Below are positions 16,184-24,413 of a DNA stretch of 64,000 nucleotides, in pieces. Below the pieces are notes generated by a model. That model did not search any database. It was given only the letters and a program-made list of their open reading frames with translations, and had not been told where the DNA came from. The position numbers and the translations under genes are program-made. The stretch covers positions 1-64,000 of the forward strand of contig JBNLAN010000010.1 of the NCBI GenBank assembly GCA_050302175.1. The letters are read 5' to 3'. Source of the DNA: JBNLAN01 sp050302175 (GTDB lineage Bacteria > Pseudomonadota > Zetaproteobacteria > Mariprofundales > Mariprofundaceae). How positions within the stretch are numbered: position 1 is the first letter of the stretch; every line of letters starts with the position of its first letter.

Positions 16184-16813
16184 ATGAGCCAAGTCGTTCT
16201 ACTCAATCCCGAGAATGATGCAAACCAAACTTCACTTAAGGAAGACATGTTCAGGTTCCGCCATAAAATATTCTACGAACGAATGGGCTGGGAGGTTCCC
16301 AGCATCAATGGCATGGAGCAGGATGAATTCGACAAAGAGAACCCTGTATACGTTATTTCACGAAACGACGAACACCATGTCGAGGGTTGCTGGCGGCTAC
16401 TACCAACCACAGGCCCGAACATGTTGCGAGATATCTTCCCCCAACTCCTGGGTGATGCCGAAGTGCCCTGCAGTCCGACAGAGTGGGAAATCAGTCGCCT
16501 GGCCGTTTCCCCAGGCAGTCAGGAAAGAATGAGCACACAACTGCACCGTATCACAAGCCAGATGTTACGTACGCTTTTCGATTTTGCTGAAGCAAATGGA
16601 ATCGAACGTTTCGTATTCGTGACCAGCGTGACACTGGAGCGCCTGATTCGTCGCCTTGGATTTACCCTGCATCGTTTTTCCGAACCACAGCAGGTCGGCA
16701 AGGTGATGTCGGTAGCGTGCTGGCTCGATGTAAATAGCGAATCACGCCAGCTCATTGATGCCTGCTACGGACGCAATACCAAGGAGGCGCTGAGCGATGA
16801 CCAGTTCAGGTAA
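16184..16813 (+). CDS. LuxI-family acyl-homoserine-lactone synthase 2
   Basis: A 209-residue AHL synthase with the full conserved set in family spacing: Arg26, Phe30, Arg33, Trp36, Asp47, Asp50, Arg71, Glu102 and Arg105 (EWEISRLAV). It transfers an acyl group from acyl-ACP or acyl-CoA to SAM and lactonises it. The acyl length cannot be read from the sequence. AAGGAGGT five bases before the ATG is an ideal ribosome binding site. Clearly paralogous to the preceding gene. Its end overlaps the Sel1 gene by 17 bases, so luxI-2, sel1 and the kinase form one unit. Confidence 0.93.
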   Translation: MSQVVLLNPENDANQTSLKEDMFRFRHKIFYERMGWEVPSINGMEQDEFDKENPVYVISRNDEHHVEGCWRLLPTTGPNMLRDIFPQLLGDAEVPCSPTEWEISRLAVSPGSQERMSTQLHRITSQMLRTLFDFAEANGIERFVFVTSVTLERLIRRLGFTLHRFSEPQQVGKVMSVACWLDVNSESRQLIDACYGRNTKEALSDDQFR

Positions 16814-17405
16814 GCAACACTCTTTCCTGACCGACCTTGACCTGCTACTGCAATCAGCCCAGCAGGGAAACATCGATGCACAGGCAACTCTTGCCATGAT
16901 GTATGACCACGGACATCGCTTTTCGCAAAACAGCACAGAGGCAGCCAAGTGGTATCGCAAGGCGGCCTTGCAAGGCGATGCTCTTTCCCAGTATACGCTC
17001 GCTGAAATGTATCTGGATGGAAGAGGGCTTACCCCCAGCGTGGAAAAGGCAGTGTATTGGTTACGGAAAGCGGCACGGAACCGTCTTCCGATTGCCTGTT
17101 ATTTGCTGGGATATCTGTTGCACATGCAGAAGAAAGGTTCCGCCCGTAAAGAGGCCTGGAAGTGGATTGTAAAAGCTGCCGAAAGTGGCATGGCTCAGGC
17201 CAATATTTTCCTTGGCGACCTCTTCGCCAAAGGGGATGGCGTCGATGCCGATAAAGACAAAGCCATGCACCATTATCGCATCGCGGCAGAACAGGCATAT
17301 GCCGAGATGGCTGAAACAGCAAAATATGCGCAATATGGCGTGTTGTCGCATTCAGGTGCACAGTTAACAAGCCATGCAATACCTTCAATGGGCTCGCCTG
17401 TTTGA
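16797..17405 (+). CDS. Sel1-like repeat protein in the quorum-sensing operon
   Basis: A 202-residue protein made mostly of Sel1-like (TPR-type) helical repeats. Four units are visible, with the signature A..LA.MY..G.....(E/D)A..WYRKAA at about 26-60, 62-95, 97-131 and 133-168. No signal peptide is seen, so it is probably cytoplasmic. Such repeats usually mediate protein contacts. It overlaps luxI-2 by 17 bases and the histidine kinase start by 3 bases (TTGA), which suggests a role in the same signalling route. The particular function is unknown. Confidence 0.85.
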   Translation: MTSSGKQHSFLTDLDLLLQSAQQGNIDAQATLAMMYDHGHRFSQNSTEAAKWYRKAALQGDALSQYTLAEMYLDGRGLTPSVEKAVYWLRKAARNRLPIACYLLGYLLHMQKKGSARKEAWKWIVKAAESGMAQANIFLGDLFAKGDGVDADKDKAMHHYRIAAEQAYAEMAETAKYAQYGVLSHSGAQLTSHAIPSMGSPV

Positions 17406-18541
17406 CTCAAACGCAAGCCTCTCAGCTTCTTCCTGTCAGCATCCTGTTTGTCTCCTTTTCGGAAGAAGAGCAGAAACGACTTGTCGGGCTACTGTATAAC
17501 AGTGGCCTGAATGTCGATGCTCATATTGCCACAAGCCAGCAAACCCTGCGCGCCAAACTCGACAAATCCATGGATGTTGTGATTGTAAATGGTGATAACT
17601 CGCGCATTCGCCCTAACGATGTCGTCAACACGATCGCCTACGATGAAGTAGATACCACGTGTATCGTATATGGCGGCAATGCACAGTATGCAAAAGATGC
17701 CCTGGCGATAGGGATTCATGATACCGTGAGTCGGGAAGAAACATTTCGTCTCGAACACATCATCAAGCGTGAAATATCTCGCTCCCCCGATCATCTGGCC
17801 TGTCGCCGCACACTTCATGCACAACGCATGGAAACGCTAGGAAGAATGATGGGGGTATTCGTACACGATTTTAATAACTTGCTAACGGTTATCTTAACCT
17901 CGGCAGAACTTGCCTCAGCAAAGGCCGGTACTGACTCACCCATACACGGCAAACTTAAACAGATATCAGGGGCAAGCTGCCGAGCCTCCGAGCTTACTCG
18001 AACCATTCTCAAGTTTTCAAGGGAAGAGACCGATGAGATGGACAGTGTCGATCCCCGAGACTTATTACAAGAACTGGAAACCCTGTTACAGGGGGTGATG
18101 GGGTCACATCTCTGTGTCAACCTGACCATTCCGGACAGCCTGTGGCGCATCCGGGCCAAAGCATCGCAGCTGATGCAAGTGTTTTTGAATATTTGCGTAA
18201 ACGCCAAAGACGCACTGGAGCAGTCCGGCAGTCGACTGGATATTGTGGCATGCAACCTCGAATTAAGCCAAGAGATGGGCAAGCTGCTGCCCGGGCGTTA
18301 CATTCTGGTCGAAATTTGCGATGATGGCTGCGGCATTCCCGAATCAATCCGCGACAGAATCTTCGAGCCTTACTTTACGACCAAGGCGGTCGATAAAGGC
18401 ACGGGCCTTGGACTGGCAACAGCAGCAAGCATTATTAACAACCATGGCGGTGTGATTCAGGTGGATAGCGAACCAAGCAAAGGCACAAGCTTCCATATCC
18501 TGCTGCCCGCAGAGGAAGAACAAGCCGAACTCGAAGTTTAA
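17402..18541 (+). CDS. cytoplasmic histidine kinase with N-terminal degenerate receiver domain
   Basis: A 379-residue protein that starts with a TTG overlapping the Sel1 stop. Residues about 12-125 look like a receiver domain, but the phospho-acceptor position reads DVVIVNGD instead of a LLD-type Asp, so it is probably a pseudo-receiver. The kinase core has the H-box VHDFNNLLTVI (about 153-163), the N-box NICVNAKDALE, the G1 box DDGCGIP and GTGLGLA. No membrane segment is visible, so input is likely cytoplasmic. No cognate response regulator is adjacent. Its end overlaps the convergent gene by 4 bases. Confidence 0.88.
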   Translation: MTQTQASQLLPVSILFVSFSEEEQKRLVGLLYNSGLNVDAHIATSQQTLRAKLDKSMDVVIVNGDNSRIRPNDVVNTIAYDEVDTTCIVYGGNAQYAKDALAIGIHDTVSREETFRLEHIIKREISRSPDHLACRRTLHAQRMETLGRMMGVFVHDFNNLLTVILTSAELASAKAGTDSPIHGKLKQISGASCRASELTRTILKFSREETDEMDSVDPRDLLQELETLLQGVMGSHLCVNLTIPDSLWRIRAKASQLMQVFLNICVNAKDALEQSGSRLDIVACNLELSQEMGKLLPGRYILVEICDDGCGIPESIRDRIFEPYFTTKAVDKGTGLGLATAASIINNHGGVIQVDSEPSKGTSFHILLPAEEEQAELEV

Positions 18542-19626
18542 TCGTGTATATCTGCCTGGAATTGACCGAGTAGACTCTGTTGCCGTGCCAGCATCCGGGC
18601 ATGCAATATACGCAGGAGCACATCGGCCTTCTCGCGCAGATATTTCATTCCGGCAATCCGGCCCTTCATCAGCTCTTCAGCATGCGTAAACACCAGATCA
18701 AGACGCATTTCCAACGACAACGATGGCTTTGCTTTTTTTGCGTGCAGCTCGTTCAGGATTGTTTTGAGTAGCCCCCGCATGCCTGCAAGCTCCAGCAACA
18801 CATTCTCATATTCGGTCAATTGCCCGATCGTTTCCAGAAGCAACTCCCCGCTTTCAGCCACCAGCTTGCTCCAAACTTCCCCAGTCGACTCTTCGTCAAT
18901 CGCTTTTTTCAGTGCTTTCAGCCGTGTATCCAGCGCTTGGTGCTGTTCATGCCAGACCGACTTATAAACATATAATGCACGATGTGTCAGTGCCATCATA
19001 TTTCTGATCGAATACAGAATGTGCCGCACTTCAAAGCGCACATGAGTTGCCGTGTGGTTGAAGGGTGCAATCACAAATTGTGAATTGCGTTTCTCTTCCA
19101 ACTGCATCTGTGCAGCGAGCCGGAAATGGTCCCAGTGCAACCGCTGCACCAGCAAGGCATCAATCGCCTGACTATCGTTTTCAATTCCAAACAGCGCAGG
19201 CAGTTCCGCCAATTGAACCGGAGAATCAGCAAAGCTGAGTGCGTAAGAGAACGCCGGTTCAAGCAAATCGACATCCAGCGCATCAAGCTGTCGGGAAAAG
19301 CCGCTGACATCCCCGGCCTCTCCATGCCGCCAGATTCCGAGAAAATAGTAGTAGGTAGAAGCTAATGAATCATCCTGCAGAGAAATCACTACAGTATATT
19401 CGCCGTCCGCCCCCTGTGTATCGAAGGCCATGACTTCATTATCCCATGAAATATCGGAAGCCTGCATACCAAGCGCCGAAAGCATGGTCAGACAGTGGCC
19501 CACAAACATTTCATGACTGCAATCATCTTTGGGATAACCCCAGACCTGCCCATGCAACGGTAGTCGGTTTGGCTCCAGCATGCGGTCCTTCAAAGATAAG
19601 GCATGCAAAAGTAACGGTTTATCCAT
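18538..19626 (-). CDS. uncharacterised protein, 362 residues
   Basis: I do not recognise the family. The N-terminal half is mixed and hydrophilic with many aromatic residues (YYYFLGIWRHG at about 92). The C-terminal half (about 205-355) is predicted by eye to be long amphipathic helices, rich in Leu, Glu, Lys and Arg, with a coiled-coil look. No signal peptide or membrane segment is seen. It lies downstream of amtB on the same strand, behind a hairpin, and converges on the quorum-sensing kinase. Composition resembles the neighbours, so nothing suggests it is not a real gene. Confidence 0.75.
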   Translation of the reverse strand: MDKPLLLHALSLKDRMLEPNRLPLHGQVWGYPKDDCSHEMFVGHCLTMLSALGMQASDISWDNEVMAFDTQGADGEYTVVISLQDDSLASTYYYFLGIWRHGEAGDVSGFSRQLDALDVDLLEPAFSYALSFADSPVQLAELPALFGIENDSQAIDALLVQRLHWDHFRLAAQMQLEEKRNSQFVIAPFNHTATHVRFEVRHILYSIRNMMALTHRALYVYKSVWHEQHQALDTRLKALKKAIDEESTGEVWSKLVAESGELLLETIGQLTEYENVLLELAGMRGLLKTILNELHAKKAKPSLSLEMRLDLVFTHAEELMKGRIAGMKYLREKADVLLRILHARMLARQQSLLGQFQADIHD

Positions 19627-19646
19627 TTGACCCTCTCACGAAGATG

Positions 19647-19667
19647 GCGGAGCCACAGGCCCCGCCA
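19647..19667 (-). terminator. hairpin after amtB
   Basis: GGCGGAGCC (19647-19655) and GGCCCCGCC (19659-19667) form a 9-bp stem (one G-U pair on the minus-strand RNA) with a 3-base loop, 27-47 bases after the amtB stop. There is no long U-tract, so it may be a weak terminator or a 3'-end stabiliser separating amtB from the downstream uncharacterised gene. Confidence 0.55.
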
Positions 19668-19693
19668 CTTCTGTCATTTCACAGCAGCTTATG

Positions 19694-20968
19694 CTACTTC
19701 TGAGCGGTGGTAAATTCAGGGTAGGCCTCAAGCCCACACTCACCAACATCCAGACCTTCGAACTCTTCTTCTTCAGAAACTCGAAGACCCATCGTGGCCT
19801 TCAGCACCAGCCATACTGCAAAACTTGCACCGAATACCCAAGCAAAAATGGTCGCGATACCGAGCAACTGGGCACTAAGGTGTGCATCCGGGTTCGACAG
19901 ACAAACTGCCAGAAGGCCCCAGATACCAACCACGCCATGCACCGATATGGCACCAACCGGATCATCGACCTTAAAGAGGCGATCCATGGTGACAATCGAG
20001 ACCACAACCAGAACACCGCCAATGGCGCCGATCAGGGTTGCCAGCTCTGGAGAAGGCGTAAGCGGCTCGGCGGTAATCGAGACCAGGCCCGCAAGCGCAC
20101 CATTCAATGCCATGGTCAGATCGGCCTTGCCGAACCACAGACGGGCAAAAATGAGCGCAGCAATTGCGCCACCGGCAGCCGCCATATTGGTGTTTACAAA
20201 CACCATAGCCACAGCATTGGCTTCACCGACATCGGAAACTTTCAACTCCGAGCCACCGTTAAAGCCAAACCAGCCCAGCCACAGGATAAAGGTACCCAGT
20301 GTTGCCAAAGGAAGGTTGGCGCCGGGAATAGCATTCACCGAACCATCCTTGCCATACTTGCCCTTGCGTGCACCAAGCAGAAGCACGCCAGCAAGTGCCG
20401 CCGCAGCACCAGTCATATGCACCACACCGGAACCTGCAAAGTCGAGGAAACCGGCCTGATCCAAAAAGCCACCGCCCCACTTCCAGTAGCCCTGCATCGG
20501 GTAGATGAAGGCAGTCATCACGACGGCAAAGGCGAAAAACACCCACAACTTCATCCGCTCTGCAACAGCACCCGAAACGATGGACATTGCGGTTGCCACA
20601 AATACCACCTGGAAGAAGAAGTCGGCAAGCGTCGAGTAATACGGCGCGCCTTCTCCACCTTTCAGAACGGCAGCGACATCGTTATCGGCTCCAAGTCCGA
20701 AACTGATGCCAGGCCAAAATGCGTTCACGCCGTCACCCGGATACATGATGTTATACCCGACCACCATATACATTACGCAGGCGATCGAATAGAGGATCAC
20801 GTTCTTGGTCAGAATTTCCGCAGTGTTTTTTGAGCGGACAAGGCCTGCTTCCAGCATTGAGAAGCCAGCCGCCATCCACATCACGAATGCGCCCATTACC
20901 AAAAAGTAAAAGGTATCGAGCGCGTATTTAACTTGAGTAATATCTCCAGTAACTTGTTCCATTGTCAT
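19694..20968 (-). CDS. amtB: ammonium transporter
   Basis: A 424-residue Amt/Rh-family channel with about 11 membrane segments. The twin pore histidines are present in GSGVVHMTGA (about 168) and VGAISVHGVVG (about 318), and ADFFFQ.VFVATA and YPMQGYWKWGGG are typical of the family. The short hydrophilic N-terminus lacks the cleavable signal of E. coli AmtB. It imports ammonium and is blocked by GlnK, encoded 12 bases upstream. Probably transcribed with torF and glnK from the sigma-54 site at 22.2 kb. The C-terminal tail is acidic. Confidence 0.97.
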   Translation of the reverse strand: MTMEQVTGDITQVKYALDTFYFLVMGAFVMWMAAGFSMLEAGLVRSKNTAEILTKNVILYSIACVMYMVVGYNIMYPGDGVNAFWPGISFGLGADNDVAAVLKGGEGAPYYSTLADFFFQVVFVATAMSIVSGAVAERMKLWVFFAFAVVMTAFIYPMQGYWKWGGGFLDQAGFLDFAGSGVVHMTGAAAALAGVLLLGARKGKYGKDGSVNAIPGANLPLATLGTFILWLGWFGFNGGSELKVSDVGEANAVAMVFVNTNMAAAGGAIAALIFARLWFGKADLTMALNGALAGLVSITAEPLTPSPELATLIGAIGGVLVVVSIVTMDRLFKVDDPVGAISVHGVVGIWGLLAVCLSNPDAHLSAQLLGIATIFAWVFGASFAVWLVLKATMGLRVSEEEEFEGLDVGECGLEAYPEFTTAQK

Positions 20969-20980
20969 TCTCCTGATTAA

Positions 20981-21322
20981 TTAACTTAAGGCTTCGCTGT
21001 CTTCTTCACCGGTGCGAATGCGAATCACCCGCTCCACATCGGTAATGAAGATCTTGCCGTCACCGACCTTTTCAGTTCGTGCAGTCGAAAGAATGGCCTG
21101 TACCACCTCTTCAACCCGGTCGGACGGAACGACAACCGTCACTTCAGTTTTAGGAATAAAATCGATGGCATATTCTGCGCCACGATACAGCTCGGTATGA
21201 CCCTTCTGACGGCCATGACCACGCACTTCAGCCACCGTCATACCAGTAACATCGAGCTCCATTAGGGCATCCTTGATGTCATCCAGTTTGAACGGCTTGA
21301 TAATCGCCTTGATCATTTTCAT
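20981..21322 (-). CDS. glnK: nitrogen regulatory protein P-II (GlnK)
   Basis: A 113-residue PII protein. Tyr51, the uridylylation site, is at the expected position in the T-loop (YRGAEYAIDF), and the C-terminal signature GDGKIFITDVERVIRIRTGE is complete. It senses 2-oxoglutarate and ATP/ADP and controls AmtB and nitrogen enzymes. Its position directly before amtB is the hallmark of the glnK-amtB pair. AGGAGG precedes the ATG. Confidence 0.97.
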   Translation of the reverse strand: MKMIKAIIKPFKLDDIKDALMELDVTGMTVAEVRGHGRQKGHTELYRGAEYAIDFIPKTEVTVVVPSDRVEEVVQAILSTARTEKVGDGKIFITDVERVIRIRTGEEDSEALS

Positions 21323-21355
21323 AATTTTTCCTCCTGATGTTGATTGGGACTGGAG

Positions 21356-21378
21356 GCAGGGGGCCGTAATCCCCCTGC
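21356..21378 (-). repeat. intercistronic hairpin between torF and glnK
   Basis: GCAGGGGG (21356-21363) pairs perfectly with CCCCCTGC (21371-21378) around a 7-base loop, in the 71-base gap between the torF stop and the glnK ribosome binding site. There is no U-tract, so this looks like a stability or attenuation element setting the ratio of porin to regulator, not a full terminator. Confidence 0.55.
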
Positions 21379-21393
21379 TTCCTTTTTCTGCTC

Positions 21394-22167
21394 TTAGTAA
21401 GCCATGCTCACGCCGGCCACGAATTCGCTGGTAACAGGTACGCCATAGATATAGCGATTTCCGTCAGACTGCTTCTTGGCCAGAGGCACGGTGAAGGTCA
21501 GCGACGGAGTAAAGCTCACACCACCGGCATCCACGCTTTTGCTCACGCCCAGTGCCAACACGCTCAAACCGTCTTTGAACATATCCACACCACCGACTAC
21601 GGCGCGAGTGACCGTGTCTTTCTTCCACTTGGCATAGGAAAGCGTGGCAGAGGTATCGAAACCTGCAACCGACTGTGACACACCAAGATCAACCCACATA
21701 TCGCCCTTCATGTAGGCTTTGTTGAAGCTGTCTTTCAGGTTGTAATAAACTGTCAGCGACGGTGCCAGTACCGTGTCGTAGCTCATGCCAACGTAGATTT
21801 CCGGAAAGTTGGAACCGGAATCGTACAGGTAGGTATAGCCGATGCCGCCTACGGAATATCCGAAAGCACCGACATTGCCGGAATAATCCAGCGTCCAGTC
21901 GAATTCAACCACATCTTTGGCCAGAACCGGCGATGCGTAGGCATTGGAAAACCATACTGAGCCCGAGAATCCACCCATGGATACACCCAGGTCACCCTGG
22001 ACTGCAGTTTTTCCGGCAGTCTGGGTTACACCACGCCATACATACTGGCTATAGGCACCGATATCTGCACTCACTGCAGGCTCTTCAGCCTGCACGCTTT
22101 CGCTGCTCGCGGCAGACATGCACAGAATGGCAGCAAACATCACTGACCATTGTTTGATATTTTTCAT
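21394..22167 (-). CDS. TorF-family putative outer-membrane porin
   Basis: A 257-residue protein with a signal peptide (cleavage near residue 27, after VQA) followed by YSQYVWRGVTQT, the start signature of the TorF/TIGR02001 family. Alternating aromatic beta-strand patterns and a C-terminal aromatic residue (SMAY) fit an outer-membrane barrel. Members of this family are often found next to glnK-amtB, as here, which suggests a role in nitrogen-compound entry; the substrate is unknown. It is the first gene after the sigma-54 type promoter. Confidence 0.85.
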   Translation of the reverse strand: MKNIKQWSVMFAAILCMSAASSESVQAEEPAVSADIGAYSQYVWRGVTQTAGKTAVQGDLGVSMGGFSGSVWFSNAYASPVLAKDVVEFDWTLDYSGNVGAFGYSVGGIGYTYLYDSGSNFPEIYVGMSYDTVLAPSLTVYYNLKDSFNKAYMKGDMWVDLGVSQSVAGFDTSATLSYAKWKKDTVTRAVVGGVDMFKDGLSVLALGVSKSVDAGGVSFTPSLTFTVPLAKKQSDGNRYIYGVPVTSEFVAGVSMAY

Positions 22168-22226
22168 TGTATACTCTCCTTTTTAAATAGATGCTCACAG
22201 TTTATCTGCGATACGCGCTCTATTTA

Positions 22227-22242
22227 GCATGCTGCGTGCCAA
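22227..22242 (-). promoter_or_regulatory. sigma-54 (-24/-12) promoter for torF-glnK-amtB
   Basis: On the minus strand TTGGCACGCAGCATGC (22242 to 22227) matches the sigma-54 consensus TTGGCAC-N5-TTGC, with GG and GC at the right spacing and one mismatch (A for T before TGC). It lies about 60 bases before the torF ATG. The rest of the 22168-22409 gap is AT-rich and could hold an activator (NtrC-like) site, but I see no clear palindrome. Confidence 0.8.
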
Positions 22243-22409
22243 TATAGATATGCTTATATTGTTATTTGTTTACAATAACTTATAACATTCATGATTATAT
22301 TACGCACAATAATTGTGCACAGCCTAACTTTTATGCGCAATAAATAGGCGTGACTGATATTAGGGGGCTGCTAGAGTACGCCCGCAAATATTTTCAACCT
22401 GGAGTAGCC

Positions 22410-22892
22410 ATGGCGATCGATTTTCAATTTGCCGCGTGGGGCATGTTTTTCGCAGGACTAATGTATGTGATCGGCAACGGCACATGGGCCAACTACATTG
22501 TGCGTCGGAAACCATGGCTGGGCTGGTTTATCTGGTCCGCCAGCGCCATCATCCTGTGGCTGGTTGCCTCGGCATTTGAAGCGCGGCTGGATCCGAATGC
22601 TGCCGTGATTAATGGCGTAGATATCGAAAACTACTGGATTACAGGCACGCTCTACGCGCTGATGTCGATCCCGGGCGCATCCAGTGTGTTACTCAAACAG
22701 AACATGCAATGGACTCGGCTTGCCCTGCTACTGCCTGCAATCATCGTTTTCATTCCAATTGGTCAGCAACTCGCCAATCCTGAGAACAACTATTTACTGC
22801 TCAGTCTCGGCACCACGGCGGGCGTCTGCGCTCTGTTGCTAACGTGGCAAAAACTATTGGACTCCGAGCCTGCGGAGGGGAAGAAGGCATGA
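22410..22892 (+). CDS. uncharacterised inner-membrane protein with four TM segments
   Basis: A 160-residue protein. I see about four hydrophobic segments (about 8-24, 37-53, 85-100 and 105-145, the last possibly two). I chose the ATG at 22410 because GGAG lies 6 bases upstream; an in-frame extension to 22350 lacks such a signal. The loop between segments 2 and 3 contains EARLDPNAAVINGVD. The stop overlaps the argB start (ATGA), so it is co-translated with argB, but a link to arginine synthesis is not evident. I do not recognise the family. Confidence 0.8.
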   Translation: MAIDFQFAAWGMFFAGLMYVIGNGTWANYIVRRKPWLGWFIWSASAIILWLVASAFEARLDPNAAVINGVDIENYWITGTLYALMSIPGASSVLLKQNMQWTRLALLLPAIIVFIPIGQQLANPENNYLLLSLGTTAGVCALLLTWQKLLDSEPAEGKKA

Positions 22893-23779
22893 TGAAGCAT
22901 GCGCAATCCCGGGCGTCGACACTCGTCGAAGCGCTCCCCTACCTGCAACGGTTTGCCGATGAAACCATCGTGATCAAATACGGTGGCAATGCCATGGTCG
23001 AGGAGGAGCTGAAAAAAAGTTTCGCCACCGACATCACTCTACTGAAGCAGATTGGCTTGAATCCGGTCGTGGTGCATGGCGGAGGCCCACAAATCGGGCA
23101 GATATTGAAAAAGGTAGGTAAAACCTCCGAATTCATCGACGGCATGCGGGTCACCGATAAGGAGACCATGGATATCGTCGAGATGGTGCTTGCAGGCACC
23201 GTGAACAAGGAGATCGTCTCCAATATCAACCGGGCCGGTGGCAAGGCCGTGGGGCTATCTGGCAAAGATGGTGGCCTGATCTGCGCCAACAAGCTCAAGT
23301 TCGAGAAAAATTCACCCGAATTGAAAGTGCCGGAAATTATCGACCTCGGCCATGTCGGCGAAGTCAAAAGCATCAACCCGCACATCCTCGAAGTGCTGGA
23401 AGACGATCACTTCGTGCCGGTGATCGCCCCGGTTGGCTACAGCAAGGACGAAGACCAGAGCTACAACATCAACGCCGATCTCGTGGCCGGAGCCATCGCC
23501 AAGGCACTGGGTGCCGCCAAGCTAATCCTACTCACCGATATCGCCGGTGTGCTGGATGCCGAAAAAAACCTATGCTCGCAACTCACCGCCACGCAGGCAC
23601 GGAAGTGGATGAAAGACGGTGTCATTGCCGGCGGTATGATCCCGAAAGTGAATTGCTGCCTCGATGCGGTGGAGCATGGCGTTGCCAAGGCTCACATTAT
23701 CGATGGCCGGGTACCGCATGCACTGCTGCTGGAAATCTTCACTGACGAGGGTGTGGGTACAGTTGTTACCGCTGAATAA
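22889..23779 (+). CDS. argB: acetylglutamate kinase
   Basis: The 296-residue kinase phosphorylates N-acetylglutamate in arginine synthesis. Visible motifs are VIKYGGNAM (about 30-38), VVHGGGPQIGQ (about 62-72) and the C-terminal segment DGVIAGGMIPKV. The length matches NAGKs of the arginine-sensitive PII-binding class, which carry an N-terminal helix as here. That is of interest because glnK lies 1.6 kb away. Start at ATG 22889, overlapping the preceding stop, with GGAGGGGAAG upstream. Confidence 0.95.
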   Translation: MMKHAQSRASTLVEALPYLQRFADETIVIKYGGNAMVEEELKKSFATDITLLKQIGLNPVVVHGGGPQIGQILKKVGKTSEFIDGMRVTDKETMDIVEMVLAGTVNKEIVSNINRAGGKAVGLSGKDGGLICANKLKFEKNSPELKVPEIIDLGHVGEVKSINPHILEVLEDDHFVPVIAPVGYSKDEDQSYNINADLVAGAIAKALGAAKLILLTDIAGVLDAEKNLCSQLTATQARKWMKDGVIAGGMIPKVNCCLDAVEHGVAKAHIIDGRVPHALLLEIFTDEGVGTVVTAE

Positions 23780-23810
23780 TCAAGCGCATGCATATGCAGC
23801 AAGCTTCATT

Positions 23811-24413
23811 GTGAAGCTACGCGTCTTTATTATCTCGGCATCAATTTTGGTTTTTGGCCAAGCTTTTGCATCACCAGACTCAAGCAAAATCGATTCTGAA
23901 ATGACCTTATCGGGAGTCACTCTAGGATCAAGCTGGATGTCGATGCTGCAGTCCCGTTATGGAGTCTCCCCTATAGTGGTCACAAAAAAGCATTTTGAGA
24001 CCCCCCAAGTGTGTTTCGAAACCCATCACGAAAAGAAAGTAATCTATGTACTCTTTTCAACGCATCAGCAGAGTGACCTACTCCAGATAATTGACGAATA
24101 CGACGTATCTCTCGCCAAACCAAGTAACATCGAATGCAACACAGAAACAGGGTTTTCCCTAAATTCAACTTTTATAGGAACCAATAAAGATAGAATCATC
24201 GAGATGTTCGGCTCCCCGATTGAAACTTCGACTATTTCAAGTGCTTACAATGACAAAAGCCGGTTTCTTTCGTACGAGAACTCAAAGGAAAAACGGGTGT
24301 CGGTCACCGACTACCAAGTTATGCGACATGTCACACATGCGTTAGTTTTCGAGCTGGATACAAACGGAAACGTAATCGCTTACACAGGTTATTCAGGCGA
24401 AGAAGCGTTCTAA
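23811..24413 (+). CDS. uncharacterised exported protein, 200 residues
   Basis: A GTG start at 23811 gives a clear signal peptide (MKLRVFIISASILVFGQAFA, then S). The mature part is hydrophilic with two cysteines (in PQVCFET and NIECNTE). It has no recognised domain; the segment LNSTFIGTNKDRIIEMFGSP recalls SmpA/BamE-like folds, but this is only a guess. The gene is visibly more AT-rich than argB and acpS around it. No good ribosome binding site is seen. The stop overlaps the convergent acpS end by 4 bases. Confidence 0.65.
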   Translation: MKLRVFIISASILVFGQAFASPDSSKIDSEMTLSGVTLGSSWMSMLQSRYGVSPIVVTKKHFETPQVCFETHHEKKVIYVLFSTHQQSDLLQIIDEYDVSLAKPSNIECNTETGFSLNSTFIGTNKDRIIEMFGSPIETSTISSAYNDKSRFLSYENSKEKRVSVTDYQVMRHVTHALVFELDTNGNVIAYTGYSGEEAF

